Assembly: GCA_002839245.1 (NCBI GenBank) | Contig: PGXR01000067.1 | Location: forward strand, 1-12,940 | Length of the DNA: 12,940 nt | Source: Spirochaetae bacterium HGW-Spirochaetae-7 | GTDB lineage: Bacteria; Spirochaetota; Spirochaetia; Treponematales; UBA12059 | Direction: 5' to 3' | In this document: in pieces, positions 6,735 through 12,940 of the stretch | How positions within the stretch are numbered: the first letter of the stretch is position 1 | How the letters are laid out: every line of letters begins with the position of its first letter | Program-made: the position numbers and the translations under genes | The notes under the pieces: generated by a model | Told to the model about the DNA's origin: nothing | Seen by the model: only the letters and a program-made list of their open reading frames with translations | The model's database searches: none

Positions 6735-8539
6735 CGTGCGTCCCCGTTCCCGGTCGAGCCGTCCCCTGGGACAGGTATCGAGATACGGTACAAGGTGCCC
6801 GCCCCGGAAGCCGTCTCCATCCGCATGGCCCCGCCCAGGCTCTCGACACGGTACCTGATGTTGTCTATGCCCGAACCGGAGCGCGCCGTGGCGGGATCGA
6901 AACCTGAGCCGTCGTCCGAGAACCGCAGCGACAGTCCGCTGGCCCCCAGCGACAGCCTGAGCTTGACCCCTGAAGCGGATGAATGCTTGAGCACGTTGCT
7001 GACGAGCTCGTCAAGCATCTTCTCGAGTTCGTCGAGCATCGCCGAGGGCAATTCCTCCAGGGCCCGCTTGTTCTTGACCAGACAGTCGAAAGCCACGCCC
7101 TTGGCCTCTAGCCTGTTCCTCACGCCTGCCGATACCGTGAGCGAGAACGAGCTGGCTCGCCGGTCGTCGTCGCTCATCCCGAGGATGATGCCCTTGAGGC
7201 TCCCGACGGCCTGCAGGCAGTTCGATTCTATCGTCGAAAGCATCTCGCGCAGCCTGTCCGGCCCCTCCTTGGCGATGTCCCTGGCAACGCTGTTGCAGAA
7301 GAAGATGTTGGTCAGCTTCGCTCCTATCGTGTCGTGCATGTCTCGGTAGATGCGCCTGCGCTCCTCGACTATGCGCAGCTTGGTGTTCTCGCGCTGCAGC
7401 TTGCTTATCTCGTCGGTCCTGCTCCTTACCTTGTCCTCCAGCCCGGCCGAATATTCCTCCACAGCGTCGAGGAGCCGGTTGAAGCCGTGCCCCAGGAGGC
7501 CGAATTCGTCCGCCGTGCTTACGTTGACGCGCGCGCCTTTTTCGCCGCCTTCGACGCGGCCGATGACGGCGACGATGCGCCCGAGCGGGGCGACGATGAG
7601 CCTGCCCGATATCCCGGCGAGCGCGACGACGAGCGCTATCATCAGGATGAGCTCGACGAGGCCGATGAGGTCCAGGAGCGCCCTCACCGATTCAAGGATG
7701 GGCTCGAGCGGCATGGCGACGACGATGCGCCATTCGAGGCCCTCGATCCGCTTGAAGACGAACTGGGTTGGCTGTCCGCCAGCCTCTCCGGTAAAGCTGC
7801 CTGCCGACGCTTCCCGGTCGTCACCGGGAAAGGAACCGAAACGCTTGAGTATCATGCCCTCAGGCCGGTCTCCGGGAAACTGGCTGGCTATTATCTCGCC
7901 CGACGTGCCGAGGATGAGCGCCTTGCCCTGCTTGGGTATGGCCAGTCCTTCAAGCACCGTCCCGAGGCTGTCGAGGAGGATGTCGAGCCCGAGGACGCCG
8001 ACAAAGGCCCCGTCGGAGGCCAGTACCGGGAGGGCGCAGGTAATGCCGATGTCGTCGACGCTGGCGTAGCGGTACGGAGCCGAGACGGAGAAGTCGCCCT
8101 TGGCGACGGCGCTCCGGTACCACGGCCTCGTACGCGGGTCGTAGCCCGCCGGGAAGCTCGGGGTATTATCGACGAACTCGTCGCCGACGCCCCACTCGTA
8201 CATGACGCCTTCCGCGGTGCCGAGGTAGACGGCACGCAGGTAGCCTTTCCTGGCCAGGACCGATGCCACGAACAGGTCGCGCATCCCGGCAGGATCGGCG
8301 GAGCATACGATGGTTGTGGCGGCAAGCCCCCGAGACAGCGCCTCCAGTTCCCCGAAGAAAGCCCCCAGCCTCTTGTCGGTCTGGTCCAGGATGATGGTCG
8401 CGGTCCTGCCTGCCGTCTCGAGCGCGTAGTCCTCGAGCATGTTCCGCGTTATCAGGAACGCCGATACCATGAAGACGGCGACGGCTGCCGACACGAACAG
8501 TATGAACTTCTGGCTGATCCCCCACTGGCGTCCGCCCAT
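6731..8539 (-). CDS. Membrane sensor histidine kinase (dCache-HAMP-HisKA_3-HATPase)
   Basis: A 602-residue sensor kinase. TM1 is near residues 12-30. An extracytoplasmic dCache-type ligand domain follows (about 33-280), with the typical DPRTRPWYRSA motif and a VGVLGLDI strand. TM2 (about 286-310), a HAMP segment (about 311-362) and a coiled coil (about 365-395) come next. The HisKA_3 helix carries phospho-accepting His402 in YRDMHDTIGAKL. The ATPase domain has its N box at ELVSNVLKHSS (Asn515), the G1 box DDGSGFD and GSGIDNIRYRVESLGG. dCache domains often bind small molecules such as amino acids or carboxylates, which would suit the neighbouring Asp/Glu symporter, but the ligand is unknown. 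The ATG is 15 bases from the threonine synthase-like gene stop, with a weak ribosome site. Confidence 0.93.
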   Translation of the reverse strand: MGGRQWGISQKFILFVSAAVAVFMVSAFLITRNMLEDYALETAGRTATIILDQTDKRLGAFFGELEALSRGLAATTIVCSADPAGMRDLFVASVLARKGYLRAVYLGTAEGVMYEWGVGDEFVDNTPSFPAGYDPRTRPWYRSAVAKGDFSVSAPYRYASVDDIGITCALPVLASDGAFVGVLGLDILLDSLGTVLEGLAIPKQGKALILGTSGEIIASQFPGDRPEGMILKRFGSFPGDDREASAGSFTGEAGGQPTQFVFKRIEGLEWRIVVAMPLEPILESVRALLDLIGLVELILMIALVVALAGISGRLIVAPLGRIVAVIGRVEGGEKGARVNVSTADEFGLLGHGFNRLLDAVEEYSAGLEDKVRSRTDEISKLQRENTKLRIVEERRRIYRDMHDTIGAKLTNIFFCNSVARDIAKEGPDRLREMLSTIESNCLQAVGSLKGIILGMSDDDRRASSFSLTVSAGVRNRLEAKGVAFDCLVKNKRALEELPSAMLDELEKMLDELVSNVLKHSSASGVKLRLSLGASGLSLRFSDDGSGFDPATARSGSGIDNIRYRVESLGGAMRMETASGAGTLYRISIPVPGDGSTGNGDAR

Positions 8540-8554
8540 ATTACAGGATCTTCA

Positions 8555-9700
8555 CTACAGGCTCTTCAGCCCGGCACCGCATAGCGGCAGGACGACGACG
8601 CCTTCGTCGAGTCCAGCCGAGACACGCCCGAAAAACGCCGCGAACGTCGCCGCGCTCGTCGTCTCCACGAAGAATCCGCGGGCGGCAAGTGCGTGTCTGG
8701 CTGCGTGGATGCCGTCTTCCGGAGCCGTGACCACCTCACCGCCCAGAGCCCGGAGCGCGGTCAGCACGAGGCTCCCGCGCATCGGGGCGGCTATCGCTAT
8801 GCCCTCGGCCGCGGTACCCATGTTGACGACCGGCTCGACGACGGTCGATCCGCTCGCATATGCCTTGTGGACAGGCGCGCATCCTGAAGCCTGTACCGCG
8901 ACCAGTTTCGGGCGACGGCTCAGCAGACCGAGGCGCTCCAGGTCATGGACCGCGGTGCATGCGCCGAGCACGAGGGTGCCGTTGCCGAGCGGCAGGTACA
9001 GGGTGTCGGGAAGGCGGCCGCCGAGCGATTCCCATATCTCGTAGACGTACGTCTTGGTTCCCTGGTAGAAGAGGGGATTGTAGACATGGCTCGCATAGAA
9101 GGTCGTTCCGTTCCGGGCGCCGGCCGTGGCCGCCTCGAGGGCTGCCGCGGCGGTATCCTCCCTGGTACCGGGAACGAGCGTGGCCTTGGCGCCGTATGCT
9201 TCTATCTGCGCCACTTTTCGCGGCGAGGTGGATGCCGGGACGAAGATGTCGCAGGCCATGCCGGCTCGGGCCGCGTAGGCCGCGACCGACGCGCCGGCGT
9301 TGCCGGAGCTGTCCTGCACGAGCCGTTTCGCTCCTGCAGTGACTGCCGCGGCGACGAGCACCGCGGCTCCGCGGTCCTTGAACGACAACGTCGGCATGGC
9401 GTAGTCGACCTTGACCAGTACATCGGGATTGGACGGATCGAGGCTGACGAGCGGGGTCAGCCCCTCGCCCATAGTCGTCCTCCTCCAGGAATCCTCCCAT
9501 CGACGTTCTGCCCCCAGGAATGGCGGCATGGCCCGGGCGTAGCGGAAGATGGACCGCTCGGCGGCAAAGTCGCCCGAAGGCGGAAAATCGGGTTTGAACG
9601 GTGCAAGGTCGAAAAGGCCGCCGCAGTCGCATATGAACGCGAGCGAATCCAGTGGATAGCCGGTTCCGCACCGGGAACAGATGTAGGTGTCGTGGCTCAT
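8555..9700 (-). CDS. Threonine synthase-like PLP-dependent enzyme with N-terminal zinc ribbon
   Basis: A 381-residue fold-type II PLP enzyme. The N-terminus has a rubredoxin-like Cys set (Cys8, Cys11, Cys24, Cys26) as in many threonine synthases. The PLP lysine is Lys108 in PTLSFKDRG. The phosphate or substrate loop reads QDSSGNAGAS, and a glycine loop PLGNGTLVLGA follows near residue 228. Threonine synthase converts O-phosphohomoserine to threonine; related enzymes include cysteate synthase. SSGNAGAS differs from the more usual STGNTSAS, so the substrate may differ. ATG 9700 is chosen because MSHDTYICSRCG starts just before the zinc ribbon. The frame stays open far upstream, but that part only overlaps the desulfurase gene. 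It sits between a DUF3343 gene and a sensor kinase, with no other threonine genes visible, so a role linked to selenium or sulfur amino acids is possible. Confidence 0.78.
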   Translation of the reverse strand: MSHDTYICSRCGTGYPLDSLAFICDCGGLFDLAPFKPDFPPSGDFAAERSIFRYARAMPPFLGAERRWEDSWRRTTMGEGLTPLVSLDPSNPDVLVKVDYAMPTLSFKDRGAAVLVAAAVTAGAKRLVQDSSGNAGASVAAYAARAGMACDIFVPASTSPRKVAQIEAYGAKATLVPGTREDTAAAALEAATAGARNGTTFYASHVYNPLFYQGTKTYVYEIWESLGGRLPDTLYLPLGNGTLVLGACTAVHDLERLGLLSRRPKLVAVQASGCAPVHKAYASGSTVVEPVVNMGTAAEGIAIAAPMRGSLVLTALRALGGEVVTAPEDGIHAARHALAARGFFVETTSAATFAAFFGRVSAGLDEGVVVLPLCGAGLKSL

Positions 9701-9726
9701 GGCGACGATTATGGGGTCAGGAGTAC

Positions 9727-9975
9727 CTATTCGGCAACCGTTCTTTCGAAAGGGACGCTCGCCTCCGTGAGCAGCGCCTCGACGGCGGCGACGGAAGCCC
9801 GAGCCTTTCCCGGCTCGAGCGAAAACCGGAGCGCGACGCCGCAGTCGCTGGAAAGATCCCTCGGTACTGGCACGAGCCGGGCACCGGCAATGCCGGCGGA
9901 GCAGCACAGCTTTTCCGCCCTGAACGCGGCCGCGCTCGTGAAAAAGAGCACATGGCCGCAAGCGCCGGCGCTCAT
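9727..9975 (-). CDS. DUF3343 putative Se/S carrier protein
   Basis: An 82-residue soluble protein. The core LVPVPRDLSSDCGVALRF matches the DUF3343 signature (PVPR..SS.CG.A), with the conserved Cys in DCG. A second cysteine pair lies at EKLCCSAG. DUF3343 proteins are small, are regularly encoded beside selenium genes (yedF, yedE, the class V desulfurase, selD) and have been proposed as selenium or sulfur carriers; the biochemistry is not firmly established. The ATG overlaps the stop of the cysteine desulfurase gene (ATGA), so the two are translationally coupled. This fits handover of Se or S from desulfurase to carrier. The family call is confident; the role is inferred. Confidence 0.85.
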   Translation of the reverse strand: MSAGACGHVLFFTSAAAFRAEKLCCSAGIAGARLVPVPRDLSSDCGVALRFSLEPGKARASVAAVEALLTEASVPFERTVAE

Positions 9976-11192
9976 GGCCCGTATTTCCTTTCCACCGCCA
10001 GCTCGCCGATTGCGCCGAGCGTGTAGTCCACGTCATCGGTAGTCGTGAATGGCCCTGGCGCGAGGCGGGCGGTGCCTTCGGGAAAGGTCCCGAGGCTCCT
10101 GTGCGCCCTCGGAGCGCAATGGAGGCCGACGCGGCACAGCACGCCGTAGCGTTCGTCAAGCTCGAGTGCCAGATCGGACACGCTCCATCCTGCGAGCGTG
10201 AACGACATGACGGCGCAGCGGGGCTCCCTGGAGCCGGGGCCGTGGACCGTAGCGCCAGGAATCGCCCGGATGCCATCGACGAGCCGGCCGATAGCCTGCA
10301 GTTCCGCCCGTCGGACGGCCGAGCGTCCCCGTTCCTCCATCCACCGCAGCCCCGCGAGCAGGCCGGCGAGGCCGGGGCCGTTGACCGTGCCCGCCTCGAA
10401 ACGGTCTGGCATGAAAGCCGGCTGGTCCTCGCTTCCGGAAGAGCTGCCGGTACCCCCCCGGACGAAGGGGGCGAAGGAGTCGACCTCCACACCGGGGCCA
10501 AACGCCAGCCCGCCCGTTCCCGGCGGGCCGAGCATCGCCTTGTGGCCGGTAAAAGCGACGACGGCAGCGCAGCCAAGAGTGCCCAGCCCGATGTCCTCCA
10601 GGCCGGCGGTCTGGGCCGCGTCGACGAGGAGCACCGCGCCCAGCCTGTGAGCGATACCGGCCGCCTCCGACAGGGGCACGAGCGCTCCCGAGACGTTGGA
10701 TCCGTGCGTCACGATTATCATGCGGGCTGGCGGCCGGCCTTTCGTCGCCCCGGACGACGGCAAAGAGCGCGCCAGGCTCTCCAGGTGATCGAGATCAAGG
10801 CGCCCCGCCCTGTCCGTCCTTGCCCAGTCGACCTGGACGCCACGCCGGCCAAGTTCTGTCAGCGGCCTCGCCACCGCGTTGTGGGCCATGCCGTCGGCGA
10901 CGACTCGGTCGCCCGGCCCGAGGAAGCCGTACAGCGCCGTATTCAAGGCGGCCGTTGCATTGGAGGCGAACGCGATTCGCAGCGGGTCCGACATGCCGAG
11001 CGCCGAAGCGACCGCGTCGCGTGCGCAGGAGACGATTCGACCCGCGGCTATGGACAGGCGGTGGCCGGACCGACCCGGATTGCCCCCGGAGTCACGCAGG
11101 AATTCCGCCATGGCTTCGCCGACGGCTGCCGGTTTCGGCCAGCTCGTCGCGGCGTTGTCGAGGTAGACTATCCGGTCGCCGCCCAACTTCAC
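9972..11192 (-). CDS. Class V cysteine desulfurase / selenocysteine lyase-like, selenium-cluster type
   Basis: A 406-residue fold-type I PLP enzyme of the SufS/CsdA-like class V group. It begins IVYLDNAATSWPKP, has NATAALN near the cofactor phosphate site, LLVDAAQTAG with the cofactor Asp, PLP lysine Lys218 in FTGHKAMLGPPGTGGL and catalytic Cys359 in RVGLHCAPRAHR. These enzymes remove sulfur from cysteine, or selenium from selenocysteine, as a persulfide or perselenide. A subfamily typified by Enterococcus EF2568 is encoded with selD, yedE/yedF and DUF3343, and this gene has exactly that setting. The GTG start overlaps the TusA stop (GTGA) and the stop overlaps the DUF3343 start, so it is the centre of a coupled set. 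Whether Cys or Sec is the natural donor cannot be told from sequence. Confidence 0.88.
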   Translation of the reverse strand: MKLGGDRIVYLDNAATSWPKPAAVGEAMAEFLRDSGGNPGRSGHRLSIAAGRIVSCARDAVASALGMSDPLRIAFASNATAALNTALYGFLGPGDRVVADGMAHNAVARPLTELGRRGVQVDWARTDRAGRLDLDHLESLARSLPSSGATKGRPPARMIIVTHGSNVSGALVPLSEAAGIAHRLGAVLLVDAAQTAGLEDIGLGTLGCAAVVAFTGHKAMLGPPGTGGLAFGPGVEVDSFAPFVRGGTGSSSGSEDQPAFMPDRFEAGTVNGPGLAGLLAGLRWMEERGRSAVRRAELQAIGRLVDGIRAIPGATVHGPGSREPRCAVMSFTLAGWSVSDLALELDERYGVLCRVGLHCAPRAHRSLGTFPEGTARLAPGPFTTTDDVDYTLGAIGELAVERKYGP

Positions 11193-11425
11193 GGATTCTT
11201 TCGTTCGACCCGGACGATGAAGCCATCGCCATCGACGCGCTCGCTCGCCTCGAGCCGCTCGCGCTCGGCCATCCGCAGGATATTGTCCCTGCTGGTCGTC
11301 GTATCGACGATGACCTCAACGATCTTGCCGCCCGCCCTGTTCAAAGCCGACTTTGCCATCATCAGAGGCTCAGGACACGCCAGTCCCCTCGCATCAACCG
11401 TAATGATATCTCTACTTTCGCTCAT
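11189..11425 (-). CDS. TusA/YedF-like sulfur (selenium) carrier protein
   Basis: A 78-residue TusA-family protein with VDARGLACPEPLM, containing the CPxP motif and persulfide-carrying Cys17, and a later EVIVDTTTSRDNI segment typical of the fold. The family relays persulfide sulfur between enzymes. In selenium clusters the homologous YedF usually has an extra C-terminal DsrE-like domain, which is absent here. The ATG at 11425 is chosen because AGGAG lies five bases upstream; an in-frame TTG at 11452 would add nine residues but falls within a hairpin. The gene follows yedE after 63 bases and overlaps the desulfurase start, so it probably accepts S or Se from that enzyme. Confidence 0.88.
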   Translation of the reverse strand: MSESRDIITVDARGLACPEPLMMAKSALNRAGGKIVEVIVDTTTSRDNILRMAERERLEASERVDGDGFIVRVERKNP

Positions 11426-11447
11426 GGTTTCTCCTGATTCAGTATCT

Positions 11448-11474
11448 TTCAAAATACGGCCGGCGTATCTTGAA
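11448..11474 (-). promoter_or_regulatory. Intercistronic hairpin between yedE and tusA
   Basis: TTCAAAATACG (11448-11458) and CGTATCTTGAA (11464-11474) flank a five-base loop. In the leftward transcript this gives an 11-bp stem with one G-U pair; the opposite strand would have an A-C mismatch, so function in the leftward RNA is favoured. It lies 22 bases before the tusA start and overlaps the TTG alternative start. No U tract follows, so it is not a standard terminator. It may be an RNA-processing, stability or attenuation element. Confidence 0.5.
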
Positions 11475-11488
11475 GAAGCCTCAATGGC

Positions 11489-12592
11489 CTACGCATTTTT
11501 TTCACGGAAGGTCAGTCCGATGATGGCCACGACGATGATGCCGAATATCGTGGCTGCGGGGCCGTAAGGCGATGGACCCGTCGTCGAGCTGGCCAGGTTG
11601 AAGTTGTGCGCGAATCCCGCTCCCACTATCATGCCGAGAACGAACACGCCCGCATCGCCGTCGCCCTCGCCGGACAGGAAAATTTGACGCGCTGGACAGC
11701 CTCCCGCGAGCGTGAAGGCCAACCCCGCCAACACCATGCCGCCGAAGTTCCACAGTCCGTCGGTATGCGCGACAGGCTGACCGACGAATCCAGCCTTGAA
11801 TTGGCCCAGGACCAGGTTGGTCGCGAGGGCAAACACCAACAGCGAGGCGATGCCGAGGGCGAGGTGAGGATCGCGGAACAATACGACGTCTCGCACCGCG
11901 CCAATCGTGCAGAAGCGTGAACGCTGTGCCAGGAAACCTATGACCAAGCCGGCTGCCAGTGCCACGACTATGGGAACTGCCATCGAGCCAGGCCCCTTGA
12001 GGCTCCTGAAGACGGGGCCTATGGCCTGGCCTTCCGCGCTGCGGCCGAAAAGCGGCGAGATGAAAGCAAGCACGATCAGGCCAAGTGCCAGGAGAGGCAT
12101 CGCGAAGCCCAGGGCTCGCGGGGCGGGGTGGCTGCGACCGAGGCTGTAGCCGCGCTTCAGGAACAGTACTCCGACCAGGATGCCGGAAATCAGGCCCAGA
12201 ATTCCGAAGATGGCGTTCCAGTCGCCTCCCGCGAGCCTGAGCCAGGCACGCCAGGGGCAGCCCAGGAACACGAGAGCGCCAATCATCGCAAACGCGCCAA
12301 GGACAAAGCGTACGAGCGGGGCGGAACCAGTGCGTGGCTTCCATTCCTTTGCCAGGAGGGCTGCGATGAAGCTGCCCAGGATGAAGGCGGGAATTTCCGG
12401 CCGCAGGTACTGAACGATGGCCGCCCGGTGCAAGCCGAGGGCACCGGCGATGTCGCGCTCGAAGCAGGCGACGCAGATGCCCATGTTGCCGGGGTTGCCA
12501 AAATGGACCAGTATCGGCGCAAGTATGCCTATCACGGCGCCGGTCACGACGATGCCCGGCTTGGAGGCCAGGAACCCCATCACTTTCTTCAT
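11489..12592 (-). CDS. yedE: YedE-family putative selenium transporter
   Basis: A 367-residue membrane protein of the YeeE/YedE superfamily with about ten hydrophobic helices. Features include GNMGICVACFERDIAGALGL (Cys40 and Cys43), VFLGCPWRAWLRL (Cys112), RSRFCTIGAVRD (Cys228) and LAGGCPARQ (Cys299). The GCPWR and FERDIAGALGLH segments are typical of the selenium-associated YedE branch, which is regularly encoded with selD and TusA/YedF proteins. Related YeeE proteins pass thiosulfate through conserved cysteines, so these Cys residues may bind the selenium species. The ATG has an AAGGAG site six bases upstream (plus 12599-12604). It lies between selD and tusA in one direction, consistent with import feeding selenophosphate synthesis. 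Transport of selenium is inferred from context in the family and has not been shown for this protein. Confidence 0.9.
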   Translation of the reverse strand: MKKVMGFLASKPGIVVTGAVIGILAPILVHFGNPGNMGICVACFERDIAGALGLHRAAIVQYLRPEIPAFILGSFIAALLAKEWKPRTGSAPLVRFVLGAFAMIGALVFLGCPWRAWLRLAGGDWNAIFGILGLISGILVGVLFLKRGYSLGRSHPAPRALGFAMPLLALGLIVLAFISPLFGRSAEGQAIGPVFRSLKGPGSMAVPIVVALAAGLVIGFLAQRSRFCTIGAVRDVVLFRDPHLALGIASLLVFALATNLVLGQFKAGFVGQPVAHTDGLWNFGGMVLAGLAFTLAGGCPARQIFLSGEGDGDAGVFVLGMIVGAGFAHNFNLASSTTGPSPYGPAATIFGIIVVAIIGLTFREKNA

Positions 12593-12610
12593 AACGAACT
12601 CCTTGCTTCG

Positions 12611-12643
12611 GCGGGGGAGCGGAACGCCCGACCGCCCCCCCGC
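12611..12643 (-). promoter_or_regulatory. GC-rich intercistronic hairpin between selD and yedE
   Basis: Arms at 12611-12622 and 12632-12643 form a 12-bp stem with a nine-base loop in the leftward RNA, with a single G-U pair. No U tract follows, so full intrinsic termination is unlikely. A smaller GGAGG-AA-CCTCC inverted repeat lies beside it at 12646-12657. The hairpin ends only a few bases before the yedE ribosome site (12599-12604), so it could affect yedE expression or protect the selD transcript end. Confidence 0.5.
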
Positions 12644-12677
12644 AAGGAGGAACCTCCGGAAGGAGGCCGCGATCGCG

Positions 12678-12940
12678 CTAGCCGGCGACGTCCTCGACGT
12701 GCATCGCCAGCCCCGTTCCCCGTTCGGTTACCGTTCCCACTACCGCGGCGACGAGTCCCGCCGACAGTAGATCCTCGAGGCAGCCGGTAGCCTCCCCGTC
12801 CGGTATCGCGGCCAGCAGGCCTCCCGATGTTTCCGGCACGAAAAAGAGGCTACGGAAAGCCTCGTCCAGCCCTGCATCGAATCGGATGCGGGGCTCGTAA
12901 TAGCGGCGGTTGCGGTGCGCCCCTCCGGGCAGGTGTCCCG
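12678..12940 (-). CDS. selD: Selenide, water dikinase (selenophosphate synthetase), partial (N-terminus beyond right edge)
   Basis: The last 86 residues of SelD are present. Recognisable parts are GHLPGGAHRNRRYY, like the GG..RN segment near the SelD C-terminal domain, then VPETSGGLLAAIPD and a final GLVAAVVGTVTERG. SelD makes selenophosphate from selenide and ATP, the selenium donor for selenocysteine, selenouridine and selenium-containing hydroxylases. The usual DPQTSGG motif reads VPETSGG here, so the Asp is replaced by Val. The catalytic Cys/Sec and Lys near the N-terminus are outside the window, so it cannot be told whether this SelD is itself a selenoprotein. It is the most upstream visible gene of the leftward selenium operon, 85 bases before yedE. 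Confidence 0.9.
   Translation of the reverse strand, partial: GHLPGGAHRNRRYYEPRIRFDAGLDEAFRSLFFVPETSGGLLAAIPDGEATGCLEDLLSAGLVAAVVGTVTERGTGLAMHVEDVAG

Noticed and set aside
8555..10576. Long 673-residue reading frame extending the threonine synthase-like gene to the right
   Set aside because: The upstream part has low-complexity Arg/Ser/Ala-rich sequence and overlaps the DUF3343 and cysteine desulfurase genes, which have clear family motifs. The zinc ribbon starts just after ATG 9700.
1..12940. CRISPR arrays, insertion sequences, tRNA or rRNA genes
   Set aside because: Reading both strands by eye I saw no regular repeat-spacer pattern, transposase motif, terminal repeats or cloverleaf/rRNA signatures. 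The genes are tightly packed and no gap exceeds 300 bases.

Overview
This is a GC-rich bacterial window, except for a short AT-rich island near 1340-1390. It encodes exported multiheme cytochrome c, system II (ResB/CcsA) cytochrome c maturation and a selenium-assimilation operon. That combination suggests an anaerobic, diderm-type bacterium with extracytoplasmic electron transfer. The sequence alone does not fix the phylum; a deltaproteobacterial or spirochaete-like lineage would fit, and this is inference only.

Left block (1-3700). ccsA (cut by the window edge) and resB run leftward from a promoter in the AT-rich island. Back to back with them, a rightward promoter drives an 11-heme exported cytochrome c and an exported two-domain rhodanese, and this pair ends at a strong intrinsic terminator (3645-3678). 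The cytochrome reading frame is interrupted by one in-frame TGA at 1645. The signal peptide and first heme motif lie before it and ten heme motifs lie after it in the same frame. A hairpin with a GGU apex begins at selenocysteine-insertion distance behind the TGA. I read this as a probable selenocysteine-containing cytochrome c, which a standard gene caller would truncate to a start at 1684 with no signal peptide.

Right block (3741-12940), all leftward. From right to left: selD (partial), a YedE-type selenium transporter, a single-domain TusA/YedF-like protein, a class V cysteine desulfurase of the type found with selenium genes, a DUF3343 putative Se/S carrier, a threonine synthase-like PLP enzyme, a dCache sensor kinase, its NarL-type response regulator, then (after a 131-base gap with its own probable promoter) an Asp/Glu:cation symporter and an Asp/Glu racemase. 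Several junctions are 4-base ATGA/GTGA overlaps, so most of the block is probably co-transcribed. Its two larger gaps, selD-yedE and yedE-tusA, each hold a hairpin that is fully paired only in the leftward transcript.

How the parts may work together (inference). The right block would import selenium (YedE), mobilise it from selenocysteine or cysteine-like donors (desulfurase), pass it through small carriers (TusA, DUF3343) and activate it as selenophosphate (SelD). The left block would use selenium in a periplasmic selenocytochrome partnered with a periplasmic rhodanese, with heme attached by the adjacent ResB/CcsA. The kinase-regulator pair lies between the selenium genes and the acidic amino acid uptake/racemase pair and may control the latter.
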